Assembly (NCBI GenBank): GCA_003050645.1
Contig: PEBX01000024.1
Coordinates: 1 to 38,012, forward strand
Direction of reading: 5' to 3'
Source: Candidatus Carbonibacillus altaicus
GTDB taxonomy: Bacteria; Bacillota; Bacilli; Thermicanales; DSM-22653
Length of the DNA: 38,012 nt
Of this stretch, positions 28,601-36,657 are shown one piece after another. The position numbers were made by a program, and so were the translations under genes. Every line of letters begins with the position of its first letter. Positions within the stretch are counted from its first letter, which is position 1. The notes under the pieces are model-generated. The model worked only from the letters and a program-made list of their open reading frames with translations, ran no database searches and was not told the origin of the DNA.

Positions 28601-29158
28601 CGGAAAAATATCGATAATCTCTCCCCGGCGGGCCACCTGCCCCGGATAAGAAAGATCATCCACCCGCTCATACCCGTTCTCCAGTAACATATCGACCAGC
28701 CGTTCGGGCTCGATCTCACTTCCCACGGAAAGCTTGATATGTTTTCCTCTGTATGGCTCTTTTGGCAAATAGCGCATGCGAAGCGCTGCATAAGAGATGA
28801 CGATGAGCTTCGGCGGGTCGAATAAAAGCCGCTTTAAACCTTTTAAGCGTAGTGTTCGCTCTTCATTGAGGGTCGCGTGATCCTCTCCGCCGATAATTTC
28901 TTCCCCGGGCAGATAGACGATCTCTGAGGGATCCAGCCATTCTTCCATCTCTTCTGCTATTTTTTGAGCCTGATAGTTGTTGTGCGTCACGATGACAACC
29001 GGTTCTTCGATGCGATGACTGAGTGCAGCAAAAAAGAGAAGCTTCGCCGAGCCGGCGAGCCCTGTCACCAGCTGATCGGTAAGTCCTCGCTCGATGCCTT
29101 GGACGAGCACGTTAAAATCAGTATTTTCATGCAATAAAGGCAGAAGGGCACGTAACAT
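25610..29158 (-). CDS. mfd: transcription-repair coupling factor Mfd
   Basis: Displaces stalled RNA polymerase and recruits UvrA. The start at ATG 29158 (MLRALLPLL) has GGGGGGAGACG before it and gives 1182 residues, a normal length. The UvrB-like N-terminal half (about 1-450) lacks helicase function. The RNA polymerase interaction domain contains RMGDYVVHVHHGIGRFMGIE. The RecG-like motor has Walker A GDVGYGKTEVA (about 650-657), motif II DEEQRFG (about 751-754) and TATPIPRTLHMSL. The TRG motif includes RRGRVGR-like QLRGRVGRTNRLAYAY. The C-terminal domain covers the last ~170 residues. Confidence 0.98.
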   Translation of the reverse strand: MLRALLPLLHENTDFNVLVQGIERGLTDQLVTGLAGSAKLLFFAALSHRIEEPVVIVTHNNYQAQKIAEEMEEWLDPSEIVYLPGEEIIGGEDHATLNEERTLRLKGLKRLLFDPPKLIVISYAALRMRYLPKEPYRGKHIKLSVGSEIEPERLVDMLLENGYERVDDLSYPGQVARRGEIIDIFPASGETPVRLALPFDEIESIRTLDLENLRSQASLTDIIISPAQERPLSTGERQKLAERLEALYEEAWPKIGDETRREKFTLHVKEMQTLLATHTMHPLFRRYTLTFQQTVSVLEYVSRSPLVVLDEISRIQEVAAQYEKQEAEYYLAERAEGRLLGELPSGFTYTELIEKAHLKRLYVSFFIRNIRGARLKHVINFTTRSGQTFHGQIETLRQELSRWQKQNMHVLFLSKSIDEAHHLSRTLADEGIELDVLPELTYPLPKRAIMTVSDLTQGFEWPATRLVLVTEEEIYYRRRKTRRKRTVTIENAERIRHYQDLRMGDYVVHVHHGIGRFMGIETLETLGTHKDYLRIQYAGTDQLYVPVEQIDLIQKYIGAEEKPPKLNKLGGSEWARTKQKVARAVRDIAEDLIKLYAKRASSPGFAFPPDTPLQKEFEALFPYEPTPDQLRAIEEIKRDMEAPRPMDRLLCGDVGYGKTEVAIRAAFKAVMGGKQVAFLVPTTILAQQHYETIKERIDAFPVQLDVLSRFKTRAEQQDILKRLARGEIDIIVGTHRLLSKDVTFHDLGLLIVDEEQRFGVAHKERIKELKANIDVLTLTATPIPRTLHMSLLGVRDLSLIETPPENRYPVQTYVVEYSPGLVKEAIERELARGGQVFFLYNYVQTIYRMAEELKSLLPEAQIAVAHGQMPERELEHVMLDFLSGEIDVLVSTSIIETGVDIPNVNTLIIYDADRLGLSQLYQLRGRVGRTNRLAYAYLTVQKGKILSEEAEKRLEAIREFTELGSGFKIAMRDLAIRGAGNLLGAEQHGFIAAVGFDLYNEMLKEAVQSLRSSDEAQVNAPHRTQVKLTIDAYIPDDYVSAPHQKIALYKRLAHMEELGELDDLIDELHDRFGPSPAPVERLLLITRVRLLGELLDVEKIWYAEGGIRLLFHPDRARHWHPMDFAPLQATFGRSFGIIAGERLGLILRVQETDLLKGLNMLIQALSLLLEESKQKGVISHVQ

Positions 29159-29360
29159 CGTCTCCCCCCTCTCCAAGTTGTATAAGATATTCGTATCTAT
29201 CAACGCCTAATGGCGATCTTTTTACATGTAAATGGATGCACCTATTCATTGGTCATGCCTTCCTTGACGTTCCCTTCACCTTTATCCGTTGTGAATATGA
29301 CCTGCCGTCCGAGATCCATCCTCTTACGCCTAAGCTTTCTAAGTCTCATCAACGCACCGC

Positions 29361-29582
29361 TTACTGCAGCGGGCTCGTCAAGTCATAAAGTTCTGGATGA
29401 CGGTTGAGCGCATCCTGGCAATGTTCACATAGAACGTAGACCATGCGATTGTCCCCCACCTGCTCGATGATGGTATCCCGCTCTTCCGGTGTGAGCGTCT
29501 CTAAAAGAGCCTCGATCCGACTTTCTCCGTCGGCAAACGTCCCTAAAACCGTTCGACAGCTTCGACACTGATAAATAATCAT
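29361..29582 (-). CDS. fin: anti-sigma-F factor Fin (YabK)
   Basis: A forespore protein that inhibits sigma-F to allow the switch to sigma-G. The start is ATG 29582, with GGAGGTG 5 bases upstream, giving 73 residues; the longer open frame is not supported. Two CxxC pairs (C6/C9 and C52/C55) form a zinc-ribbon-like fold: YQCRSCRTVLGTF and VLCEHCQDAL. The central helix TPEERDTIIE and the terminal HPELYDL fit the family. The position between pth and mfd is as in Bacillus. I saw no clear sigma-F promoter. Confidence 0.93.
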   Translation of the reverse strand: MIIYQCRSCRTVLGTFADGESRIEALLETLTPEERDTIIEQVGDNRMVYVLCEHCQDALNRHPELYDLTSPLQ

Positions 29583-29735
29583 GACCGCACCTCCAAAAGA
29601 GCCTGATACAAGGAGGCCTCTGCCAAAAGCAAGCACTCCTTGCCGGACACTTTTAGGTATAGTCTGCCCAAGACTTGAGCGCTCTATAACGGTCTGGTGC
29701 GGCATGGTTTTTTATAAAAATATTCAATCTATCAT

Positions 29736-30290
29736 TTAATTATAGCGATTCATGGCCTGTTCGAAGGACACGGTCAGGGCGAGTTGGATTGCTGCGACCG
29801 CCCGTTCGGTCGCTTCCAGCACGAGTGGTTGTTCATCTGGTAAAAATGGGCTTAAAACGTAGTCGGCGACCGCCCATCCGGCAGGGGGTCGGCCGATACC
29901 GATTTTGAGGCGTTTTATGTTTTCATGTCCGACGACCTGAAGCACAGAACGCATCCCGTTGTGCCCACCGTGTGAACCGCTTTTGCGAAGCCTAAGCCTT
30001 CCAAGCGGCAGATCCAGATCATCGTAGACGACCATGATCGCTTCAGGATCCAGGTGGTACCAGCGCATGACCTGTCCGACCGCCTCACCGGAACGATTCA
30101 TATACGTTTGCGGGTAAAGCGCCAAAAAGCGCACACCTGATAGCGCCGCCTCGACAAAGACGGCGCTAAATTTTTCCTGACGCCTCAAGACGTCTGCCTT
30201 TTTTAAGAGCGCATCCAGCACCATAAACCCTATGTTATGTCGTGTTTTTTCATACTGCAAGCCGGGATTACCGAGACCGACGATAAGCAT
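29736..30290 (-). CDS. pth: peptidyl-tRNA hydrolase
   Basis: Cleaves peptidyl-tRNA released from ribosomes; the Bacillus allele is spoVC. The 184 residues match the family. GLGNPGLQYEKTRHNIGF carries the catalytic His at 18, with QTYMNRSGEAVGQVMRWY and VYDDLDLPLGRLRLR next. GSHGGHNGMRS is the conserved loop, and KIGIGRPP follows. The gene begins 28 bases after prs ends, so it probably belongs to glmU-prs-pth. The ctc (general stress L25-like) gene that lies between them in Bacillus is missing. Confidence 0.97.
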   Translation of the reverse strand: MLIVGLGNPGLQYEKTRHNIGFMVLDALLKKADVLRRQEKFSAVFVEAALSGVRFLALYPQTYMNRSGEAVGQVMRWYHLDPEAIMVVYDDLDLPLGRLRLRKSGSHGGHNGMRSVLQVVGHENIKRLKIGIGRPPAGWAVADYVLSPFLPDEQPLVLEATERAVAAIQLALTVSFEQAMNRYN

Positions 30291-30317
30291 AACCCACCCT
30301 CACAACGTCTTCGACCA

Positions 30318-31268
30318 TCAGTCGAACAGACGGCTTACGCTTAATTTTTCATGAACGCGTACAATCGCTTCAGCGATGAGCGATGCAACCGATAGAACGA
30401 CCATATTCGGCAGGCGTTTCGATGGCGCAACGGAGATCGTGTTGGTGACGACGATTTCTGTAAAAGGTGCATCTTTTAATCGTTCGATCGCCGGACCGGA
30501 TAGGACGGGATGGGTCCCGCAGGCATACACCTCGCGCGCCCCTGCTTTGATGAGCGCCTCCGCGCCGAGCGTCATCGTGCCTGCCGTATCGATCATATCA
30601 TCGATTAAAATCACCGTCCTATCTTCGACTTGACCGACGATGTTCATGACCTGAACCACATTCGGCTCCGGACGACGCTTATCGATGATAGCAATCGGGG
30701 CACCGAGCCGGTCGGCCAGTTGCCGGGCCCGGGTCACACCGCCGTGATCGGGCGAGACAACGACGACGTCGTGCAAATGTTTTTCGATGAAATACTGCGC
30801 CAAAATCGGGATGCCCAACAAATGATCGACGGGTATATCAAAAAAACCTTGAATTTGCATGGCGTGCAAATCCATAGCGATGACACGGTTTGCGCCAGCC
30901 GTCTCGATCAAGTTGGCGACGAGCTTGGCCGTAATCGGATCGCGCGCGCGCGCTTTGCGATCTTGCCGCGCATAGCCGTAGTAGGGCATAACGACATTAA
31001 TGCTGTGTGCCGAAGCTCTTTTTAAAGCGTCGATCATCACCAGCATCTCAATGAGATGATCGTTGACCGGATTACTCGTCGATTGAATGACAAAAACATC
31101 AGCACCGCGCACACTTTCATTCAGTCTGACCTGTACTTCGCCGTCACTAAACGTCGTGATGTGCGCATCACCCAGCGGAACACCGATATGCCTCGCAATT
31201 TCTTCTGCGAGCGCAGGATTGGAGTTCCCTGCGAAAACTTTGAGTTTCGAATCACGATAACTGAGCAT
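30318..31268 (-). CDS. prs: ribose-phosphate pyrophosphokinase
   Basis: Makes PRPP from ribose 5-phosphate and ATP for nucleotide, His and Trp synthesis. About 316 residues. It shows [19 protein letters not shown], then the ATP loop region [16 protein letters not shown] and [17 protein letters not shown]. Metal site is [16 protein letters not shown] and the PRPP loop is [15 protein letters not shown]. Two adjacent ATGs (31271 and 31268) could start it; the second sits 7 bases after AAAGGG. The start lies within the last codons of glmU, so they are coupled. Confidence 0.97.
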   Translation of the reverse strand: MLSYRDSKLKVFAGNSNPALAEEIARHIGVPLGDAHITTFSDGEVQVRLNESVRGADVFVIQSTSNPVNDHLIEMLVMIDALKRASAHSINVVMPYYGYARQDRKARARDPITAKLVANLIETAGANRVIAMDLHAMQIQGFFDIPVDHLLGIPILAQYFIEKHLHDVVVVSPDHGGVTRARQLADRLGAPIAIIDKRRPEPNVVQVMNIVGQVEDRTVILIDDMIDTAGTMTLGAEALIKAGAREVYACGTHPVLSGPAIERLKDAPFTEIVVTNTISVAPSKRLPNMVVLSVASLIAEAIVRVHEKLSVSRLFD

Positions 31269-32760
31269 CATCTGTCCCTTTCTTATGTTGACTGCTTGAT
31301 GATGGCGCGTCCATCGATGTGTGTTCAAAGTCAGTGCCTTTATTCACACGTTCTTTTTGCCCGAGGCGTTTTTCTTTTTTTCGAGCCAGCCAGGCTTCGA
31401 CATAATCTTCTTTGTTCATCTGTCTAGCTCGGGCAATAGCAAGCGCCCCACGCGGTACCGGTTGATCAATGGTCGAACCCGCTGCCACATAAGCCCCATC
31501 GCCAATCGTGACCGGAGCAATGAGATTTACATTGCAGCCGATAAAAGCCCGATCCCCGATGACGGTCGTATGTTTTTCCAGACCGTCATAGTTCACCGTA
31601 ATCGTACCGCAGCTCATATTGACTTCTCTTCCGATGATGGCATCGCCGACATACGCCAGATGGGGAACTTTGCTGCCCTCACCGATCGTACTATTTTTCA
31701 CTTCTACAAAATTACCGATGCGGACGCCACGCCCGATTTGTGCGCCCGGACGGAGATAAGCAAAGGGACCGATCGTCGCCCCGTCATCGATGCGCGCCGC
31801 TTCGGCAACCGTCTGCCGAACGAGCGCCCCGTCGCCGACGATCACATCTTTAAGTTCACTGTACGGCCCGATCACTGCCTCCTTGCCGATACGCGTCGCC
31901 CCCATGAGAATCGTGCCCGGGCGGATGACGACATCCGGTTCGATCTCCACGTATGGCCCGATGCGAACCGTATCGGGCATTTCGATCGTCACACCCTGGC
32001 GCATATGGTAGGCAAGAATACGGCGACGCAGAGCTTCTTCAGCAACGGCGAGCTCTGCGCGATCGTTGATCGATAGCGCTTCATCCGGATCAACTGCGGC
32101 AACGCTCGTCACGTTACCGCCTGCTGTAAGTATCAGATGTATGACGTCGGTCAGATAATACTCTCCCTGCGCATTATCCGTGCTAAGCTGTCCGAGCGCC
32201 CACTCCAGGTACCGAGCCTCAAACAGATAAACGCCGACGTTGATTTCTTTTATTTGCCGCTCCACATCCGTGGCATCTTTTTCTTCGACAATTTTTTGAA
32301 CACGTCCCTCTGCGTCGCGAAGAACGCGCCCGAGTCCAAATGGACGCTCGACATGAGCTGTTAAAAGCGCAGCCTGGCTTTTGTTTTGCTTAAAGGCTTG
32401 ATGCAGTCGCGTAAGCGACGTGCTGCTAACAAGCGGCGTATCACCGTGCACGATGAGAATCTCTATCTCTTCTAGACGATCGCCGCGATGTTTTAAATAA
32501 TCCAGGGCGACGCGCGCCGCATGCCCTGTTCCACGCTGCTCTTCTTGAATGACGATCGTGGCACGCTCACCATAAAAGGGCATGATGCGCTCGCGACCAT
32601 ATCCGAGAACCAACAACACTTCCTGAGCAGCCGCTTTCTCGATGTTTTCCAGGACATAACCGAGCATCGGTTCTCCGAGCAGGGGATGGAGAACTTTTGG
32701 CTTTTCTGATCTCATCCTCGTACCCTTACCCGCTGCCAGTACAAAAGCGATCTGCTGCAT
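31252..32760 (-). CDS. glmU: bifunctional GlmU acetyltransferase/uridylyltransferase
   Basis: Makes UDP-GlcNAc for peptidoglycan and teichoic acids. The 502 residues are about 45 longer than usual. The N-terminal pyrophosphorylase has LAAGKGTRM at 8-16, then [15 protein letters not shown] and [11 protein letters not shown]. The C-terminal left-handed beta helix has repeated hexapeptides ([20 protein letters not shown]) and the active region [22 protein letters not shown] with [10 protein letters not shown]. The extra C-terminal tail after [13 protein letters not shown] is polar and low in complexity ([16 protein letters not shown]). GGGGGC precedes the ATG at 32760. Confidence 0.97.
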   Translation of the reverse strand: MQQIAFVLAAGKGTRMRSEKPKVLHPLLGEPMLGYVLENIEKAAAQEVLLVLGYGRERIMPFYGERATIVIQEEQRGTGHAARVALDYLKHRGDRLEEIEILIVHGDTPLVSSTSLTRLHQAFKQNKSQAALLTAHVERPFGLGRVLRDAEGRVQKIVEEKDATDVERQIKEINVGVYLFEARYLEWALGQLSTDNAQGEYYLTDVIHLILTAGGNVTSVAAVDPDEALSINDRAELAVAEEALRRRILAYHMRQGVTIEMPDTVRIGPYVEIEPDVVIRPGTILMGATRIGKEAVIGPYSELKDVIVGDGALVRQTVAEAARIDDGATIGPFAYLRPGAQIGRGVRIGNFVEVKNSTIGEGSKVPHLAYVGDAIIGREVNMSCGTITVNYDGLEKHTTVIGDRAFIGCNVNLIAPVTIGDGAYVAAGSTIDQPVPRGALAIARARQMNKEDYVEAWLARKKEKRLGQKERVNKGTDFEHTSMDAPSSSSQHKKGTDDAQLS

Positions 32761-32835
32761 CAAAAAGCGCCCCCTTGCGCTAAAATCAATCCCATCATAA
32801 CGGAATTAACGCGCCATTTCAAGCTTATAAAAACA

Positions 32836-32863
32836 AAAAGAAAGAGCAATCGCTCTTTCTTTT
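32836..32863 (-). terminator. terminator of spoVG
   Basis: A perfect 12-bp stem AAAAGAAAGAGC / GCTCTTTCTTTT with a 4-base loop lies 13 bases after the spoVG stop. A/T tails on both sides could make it work on both strands. The AGAAAGAGC arm recurs in the ftsH terminator. Confidence 0.9.
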
Positions 32864-32875
32864 ATCATTATGCAC

Positions 32876-33217
32876 TTAATCTTGTACATGTGCTTCTTCT
32901 AAAGAGTGTGCAGAGTGATTCTCGTTGGCTTCGGATGAACGGAGATGTTGCATGGTTTTGTCTCCGTGCTCACGTGCATACACTTCTAAGATCGCCTTCT
33001 GTAATTTTTCCCGAGTCTGGGCCGAAATCGGGTGAGCAATATCGCGAAACTCTCCATCCGGCGTCCGTTTACTAGGCATCGCCACAAACAGGCCGTTATT
33101 GCCGTCGATAACCCGAATGTCGTGCACCACAAACTCATCATCAAAGGTGACAGAGACGATCGCCCGCATTCTCCCTTCGCTCTGCACTGGACGAACACGC
33201 ACATGAGTAATTTCCAT
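32876..33217 (-). CDS. spoVG: septation/RNA-binding regulator SpoVG
   Basis: A small nucleic-acid-binding regulator affecting sporulation septation and virulence-type genes. The first ~85 residues are the conserved core: [11 protein letters not shown] then [20 protein letters not shown] and [20 protein letters not shown]. The C-terminal ~25 residues are a variable charged tail ([20 protein letters not shown]). The start has AAGGTGGTG upstream. It is transcribed alone from a sigma-H-like promoter and ends at a strong terminator. Confidence 0.97.
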   Translation of the reverse strand: MEITHVRVRPVQSEGRMRAIVSVTFDDEFVVHDIRVIDGNNGLFVAMPSKRTPDGEFRDIAHPISAQTREKLQKAILEVYAREHGDKTMQHLRSSEANENHSAHSLEEAHVQD

Positions 33218-33259
33218 TCATTTCACCACCTTGCGCCTATCTACACGGCTCATAATCAT

Positions 33260-33285
33260 ATTTCGACGCAAGTTGGAAAATTCCT
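33260..33285 (-). promoter_or_regulatory. sigma-H-type promoter of spoVG
   Basis: On the minus strand AGGAATT (33279-33285) is followed after 14 bases by GAAAT (33260-33264). This fits the AGGA-WWT/GAAT pattern and the spacing I know for the B. subtilis spoVG promoter, which is sigma-H dependent and AbrB repressed. Confidence 0.6.
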
Positions 33286-33316
33286 GCCGGATGTCGTAAA
33301 AAAATTAACTTTTTAA

Positions 33317-33709
33317 TCATGTGCGTTCGGTTTCATCAAAAGCCCAGGCTTCGATCTCGATCCGTGCCCCGCGCGGGAGCGCTGCAACGCCGACGGTAGA
33401 GCGCGCTGGACGATGCGGTGCAAAAAATGCCTCATACCGTTCGTTAATTGTGCCAAATAAGCTCAAATCTGTCGTATAAATCGTTGTTTTGACAACATGT
33501 TCTTTAGTGAGCCCAGCAGCCTTGAGAATCTCCTCCAGATTAGCGAGCACCTGAGCGGTCTCTTCTTCAATCGTCCCCTGAACAAGGGACCCATCCGGAC
33601 GAAGCGGAATTTGACCAGATAGGACAGTCCAGCCACTCCCCTGAAGCGCCTGAACATACGGTCCGATAGCTGCAGGCGCCTGGTCTGTCTGAATGACTTT
33701 AAACTTCAT
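33317..33709 (-). CDS. ridA: RidA family imine deaminase (YabJ)
   Basis: Hydrolyses reactive imine/enamine intermediates of pyridoxal enzymes; in Bacillus YabJ is tied to PurR. The 130 residues start at ATG 33709, with AGAGGAGG upstream. The family features are PAAIGPYVQALQGSGWTVLSGQI, ANLEEILKAAGLTKEHVVKTTIY and RSTVGVAALPRGARIEIEAWA. The Arg in GARIEIEA binds the substrate carboxylate. The gene follows purR after about 80 bases. Confidence 0.97.
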   Translation of the reverse strand: MKFKVIQTDQAPAAIGPYVQALQGSGWTVLSGQIPLRPDGSLVQGTIEEETAQVLANLEEILKAAGLTKEHVVKTTIYTTDLSLFGTINERYEAFFAPHRPARSTVGVAALPRGARIEIEAWAFDETERT

Positions 33710-33788
33710 CAATTTTGCCTCCTCTTATTCTTATTTTTCAAAGTTTAATCCCTCTCCAGACTCCGTACCCAATCTTAAAGCTGGTCAT

Positions 33789-34646
33789 TTACAGCCTATC
33801 ATAGTCTGCCTCAGCTTTCCATCTTGAAAAAACATTGCCCGCCTCGACTTTCAATGTTTGATGGGTATCATCCAGCATATTCAAGCGGAGAAGTGAAATA
33901 TGATCATCATACAGGCGCACGCCCTCACTTTCTGCTTCCATGAGGACAAATGCCCCGATCGGTGTAGCTCGAAACTCTTTTAAAAGATCGCTCATTCCTT
34001 TGAGCGTTCCGCCACCGCGTAAAAAGTCGTCAATAATGAGCACACGCGCGCCTTCCGGGACCATGCGCCGGGAGAGCGACATCGTTTGGATATGACGGTT
34101 GGAGCCGGAAACATAATTGATGGTCACCAGTGATCCTTCTGTAATCTGACTGTCGCGCCGGGCGATTACGACACGCCGGTTTAAAGCATAGGAAGCAGCA
34201 TAAGCGAGGGGAATCCCTTTCGTTTCCACCGTCATGATCACATCGAAGGTGTGCGCTGGAAAAAGCGCAGCGACAAGTCGCCCGATTTGCCTGAGAACAT
34301 ACGGATCTCCCAGAAGATCCGTTAAATACACGTAGCCACCCGGTAAAATACGGGATGGATCTTCAACTTTTTGAATAAGTGACACAACGAGCGAGTGAGC
34401 TTGCGAAAAAGCCATCGATGGCACGTACATAACCCCGCCCTGCGCACCGGCAAAGGTCACAACGGTACCGATCCCCTGTGTCTCAAACGTCGTTTTAATC
34501 ATCGCCACATCTTCTGAAAGCGATGATTTGGCAGATCCATATGTATCGGCCCATTCCGTTAAAGAAAATAACGTATTGGGTGATTCTAAAAAAGCGCGCG
34601 TGAGTTCTATCATGCGCGTGCTACGTCGTTTTTTGGGCACGCTCAT
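33789..34646 (-). CDS. purR: purine repressor PurR (Bacillus type)
   Basis: Represses purine genes; PRPP, made by the nearby prs product, prevents DNA binding. About 285 residues from ATG 34646 (MSVPKKRRSTRM), with GAAAGGAAGG upstream. The winged helix lies at about 10-75 (LTEWADTYGSAKSSLSEDV). The PRT-fold effector domain covers about 80-275, with the PRPP loop VLIIDDFLRGGGTLKGM and VETKGIPLAYAAS. An in-frame earlier start (34676) exists in the repeat-bearing leader. It lies between ispE and ridA as in Bacillus. Confidence 0.96.
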   Translation of the reverse strand: MSVPKKRRSTRMIELTRAFLESPNTLFSLTEWADTYGSAKSSLSEDVAMIKTTFETQGIGTVVTFAGAQGGVMYVPSMAFSQAHSLVVSLIQKVEDPSRILPGGYVYLTDLLGDPYVLRQIGRLVAALFPAHTFDVIMTVETKGIPLAYAASYALNRRVVIARRDSQITEGSLVTINYVSGSNRHIQTMSLSRRMVPEGARVLIIDDFLRGGGTLKGMSDLLKEFRATPIGAFVLMEAESEGVRLYDDHISLLRLNMLDDTHQTLKVEAGNVFSRWKAEADYDRL

Positions 34647-34670
34647 GCGCACATTCCTTCCTTTCTGTCT

Positions 34671-34738
34671 TTCCATCGTCTCAGTTCTGTCATTCCATCG
34701 TCTCCAGCTCTATCATTCCATCGTCTCCAGCGTCATGT
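34671..34738 (-). repeat. three 22-23 base tandem units in the purR leader
   Basis: Units begin near 34671, 34693 and 34716. On the transcript strand the two upstream units contain GGAGACGATGGAATGA, that is ATG-GAA-TGA after a GGAG. In the unit nearest purR the stop is changed (ATG-GAA-AGA), which opens that frame into purR. No regulator site is recognised. Confidence 0.75.
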
Positions 34739-34761
34739 TCTTTAACCTCGCCCATTTAACT

Positions 34762-35661
34762 TTATCGTTTAGGGTGAGTATAAAGTGCAGTCTCATGCCC
34801 GCGAAGCGTATGCAATAGCAGCACATCTTTTAGGTAACCGCGCAAGGCGTGATATACGCGCCGCGCTTTTGAAAAACGGGTAAAAAGGGCAAAGACCGTC
34901 GGACCACTCCCGGACATCAGCACATACTCTGCCCCAAAACGACACATATCGTTTTTTAAGGCTCGAACTTCCGGGTAGAGACGAAAGGTCACTTTTTCCA
35001 AATCATTGTTCAAAAGTTGCAGAATTTTATCTGTCTGACGCGCATACAGGGCCTCGACCATTTGCGATGTATATTTAGCAGGATGCGGGCTTTCGCTGGC
35101 AGCAAACGCCTGAAAAATGGTAGCCGTGGAAACAGCGCGTGGTGGGCGCGCCAGAACGACGTAAAATGGAGGAAGCGATGGGAGCGGTCTTACAATCTCG
35201 CCCCGTCCCGACACATACGCCGTCTGCCCATAGAGAAAAAACGGAACATCGCTCCCAAGGGCTAAAGCAAGTTCGGTCAGTTCGGAAAGACTGGCCGGAA
35301 TCTGCCAGAGTTGGGTAAGACCCATGAGGACACTCGCGGCATTGCTCGAGCCGCCTCCGAGCCCGGCAGCGACAGGGATATGTTTTTGTAAATCGATCGT
35401 AACCCCACGTCGCACACCACTCCACTGCTGAAAAAGACGCGCGGCACGGTAGGCAAGATTTTTTTCATCCGTTGGTAGGTGTGGGCTCGTTGTCGTAAGG
35501 ACGATCCGCTCATCCTCACGTTCTCGTATGAAAAGACGATCGGAAAGATCGATTGTTGTCATAATCATTTCCAGATTATGGTAACCGTCACTACGTCTAC
35601 CCGTTACTTCCAGTGTTAAATTAATTTTAGCCGGTGCTTTCAGCCATATTTCACGTCTCAC
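34762..35661 (-). CDS. ispE: 4-diphosphocytidyl-2-C-methyl-D-erythritol kinase
   Basis: The GHMP kinase of the MEP isoprenoid pathway. About 299 residues from GTG 35659-35661, which has AGGAGG 7 bases upstream; the earlier frame start has no site. It shows KAPAKINLTLEVTGRRSDGYH, the GHMP phosphate loop VAAGLGGGSSNAASVL and the late motif VLMSGSGPTVFALF. It heads ispE-purR-ridA. Its leader carries the two-copy repeat. The Bacillus order veg-sspF-ispE-purR is conserved. Confidence 0.97.
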   Translation of the reverse strand: MRREIWLKAPAKINLTLEVTGRRSDGYHNLEMIMTTIDLSDRLFIREREDERIVLTTTSPHLPTDEKNLAYRAARLFQQWSGVRRGVTIDLQKHIPVAAGLGGGSSNAASVLMGLTQLWQIPASLSELTELALALGSDVPFFLYGQTAYVSGRGEIVRPLPSLPPFYVVLARPPRAVSTATIFQAFAASESPHPAKYTSQMVEALYARQTDKILQLLNNDLEKVTFRLYPEVRALKNDMCRFGAEYVLMSGSGPTVFALFTRFSKARRVYHALRGYLKDVLLLHTLRGHETALYTHPKR

Positions 35662-35693
35662 CGTCTGTCCTCCTACCAAACCAACCAGAAGTG

Positions 35694-35817
35694 CTATCTT
35701 GAAATAGGATGCGACGTTTCATCCTTCTGCTGGTGCCGCAAAGGCGGCATGGGGGTCTATCTTGAAATAGGATGCGACGTTTCATCATCGGATGGTGCCG
35801 CAACGCGGCATAGGGGT
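35694..35817 (-). repeat. two-copy 61-63 base repeat in the ispE leader
   Basis: Copy 1 is 35694-35756 and copy 2 is 35757-35817, joined head to tail. The first 30 bases are identical (TTGAAATAGGATGCGACG core). The second part differs at a few sites but keeps a GC-rich hairpin: GCCGC-AAAG-GCGGC in copy 1 and GCCGC-AAC-GCGGC in copy 2. A second hairpin is AGGATG...CATCCT. On the minus strand both copies can be read as MKRRILFQD. A -10-like TACAAT at 35828-35833 would place both copies in the ispE transcript leader. Confidence 0.85.
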
Positions 35818-35854
35818 CTATTTGTTTATTGTACCATGCGATCAACACACAAGA

Positions 35855-35883
35855 AAAGATCAGGTGAGGCTCACCTGATCTTT
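35855..35883 (-). terminator. terminator of sspF
   Basis: A perfect 13-bp stem AAAGATCAGGTGA / TCACCTGATCTTT with a 3-base loop, followed by TTCTT on the minus strand, 35 bases after the sspF stop. Confidence 0.85.
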
Positions 35884-35917
35884 CAATGTTCAGCCTAAAG
35901 CAACTGAATAACATCGT

Positions 35918-36109
35918 CTATTTTCCAGGAGGTAAAGCGGCGCTTTCCATCATCATCGCTTCGGCTTTTTTGATGGCTTCCCTGACCAGAAGTCCTGCTT
36001 CGCGGGTGGTGATATTGCCCCAACCACCTTCCACGATTTTGTCATAAAAACCGAGTTCCTTGGCCAGCTCTAACTTGAAAGCCTCTGACATCGTCCGACC
36101 GCGTGCCAC
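35918..36109 (-). CDS. sspF: small acid-soluble spore protein, alpha/beta type (SspF)
   Basis: A DNA-coating protein of the dormant spore. The start is GTG 36107-36109, with AAGGAGGG 5 bases upstream, giving 63 residues. The longer open frame overlaps veg and is rejected. The conserved SASP segments are FKLELAKELGFYDKIVEGGW then GNITTREAGLLVREAIKKAE. A short polar tail ends LPPGK. The germination-protease site is not obvious, as in the SspF subgroup. The gene lies next to veg as in Bacillus, but 100 bases apart and so probably from its own forespore promoter. Confidence 0.93.
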   Translation of the reverse strand: MARGRTMSEAFKLELAKELGFYDKIVEGGWGNITTREAGLLVREAIKKAEAMMMESAALPPGK

Positions 36110-36215
36110 AGTATCCCTCCTTGGTAGAGAAGAACCGCCGGCGGTCCTAAAAATAGAATGATCACCCATGGATACAGATATACACAAAAGGACGTGGTAA
36201 GAGGCATCACCTAGA

Positions 36216-36488
36216 TTACGGCGCATACACAATACGGACCGGTTCCGGATCCGTAAGCACAGTGAGTTCGACCGTCTCCGTCAGGACATCGGCATAGCTG
36301 TAAGAGACACGTTTTTGTGCACGGGACGTCTCGTCCAACTTAACCGTAAAAACAAGAGGATACGTCTCTTCTAACACGCCCACCTGTTCAACCGTTCGAC
36401 GACGACCACCGTTGGCCCGAAGCAAAATACGTTCACCGACATATCCTTCCAAGAGCGCTTTAATATCCGTCAAAGCATTCTTCGCCAC
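36216..36488 (-). CDS. veg: Veg protein
   Basis: A 90-residue protein whose Bacillus homologue influences biofilm gene expression; the molecular role is poorly known. The pattern is LTDIKALLEGYVGERILLRA, then GGRRRTVEQVGVLEETYPLV and RVSYSYADVLTETVEL. The start is GTG 36486-36488, with GAGGTG upstream. Two consensus sigma-A promoters precede it, in keeping with the very strong vegetative expression known for veg. Confidence 0.95.
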   Translation of the reverse strand: MAKNALTDIKALLEGYVGERILLRANGGRRRTVEQVGVLEETYPLVFTVKLDETSRAQKRVSYSYADVLTETVELTVLTDPEPVRIVYAP

Positions 36489-36511
36489 GCGGACATCACC
36501 TCACTGCTTCT

Positions 36512-36540
36512 ATCATAACATTTTATATATAGTATGTCAA
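36512..36540 (-). promoter_or_regulatory. veg promoter, proximal (sigma-A)
   Basis: TTGACA (36535-36540), 17 bases, TATGAT (36512-36517) on the minus strand. The leader would be about 15-20 bases. Confidence 0.85.
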
Positions 36541-36552
36541 ACAAGAGCAATA

Positions 36553-36582
36553 ATTATAGCAGCGATGGTGAAGGACTGTCAA
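36553..36582 (-). promoter_or_regulatory. veg promoter, distal (sigma-A)
   Basis: TTGACA (36577-36582), 18 bases, TATAAT (36553-36558) on the minus strand. It is a perfect hexamer pair stacked upstream of the proximal promoter. Confidence 0.85.
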
Positions 36583-36657
36583 CGAAAAAAGGCCTACATC
36601 TCTCAGTTTTACGATTTTCTCCAGCATTTCATTCTTAGATGAAGACGACTTGATTGT

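Noticed and set aside
29242-29349. 35-codon minus-strand ORF between fin and mfd
   Set aside because: Basic start and normal-looking composition, but no ribosome-binding site and no recognised family.
35694-35817. Possible two-repeat CRISPR (30 identical bases separated by about 33)
   Set aside because: The would-be spacer is itself similar to the sequence after the second copy, so it is a 61-63 base tandem repeat. No cas genes are present.
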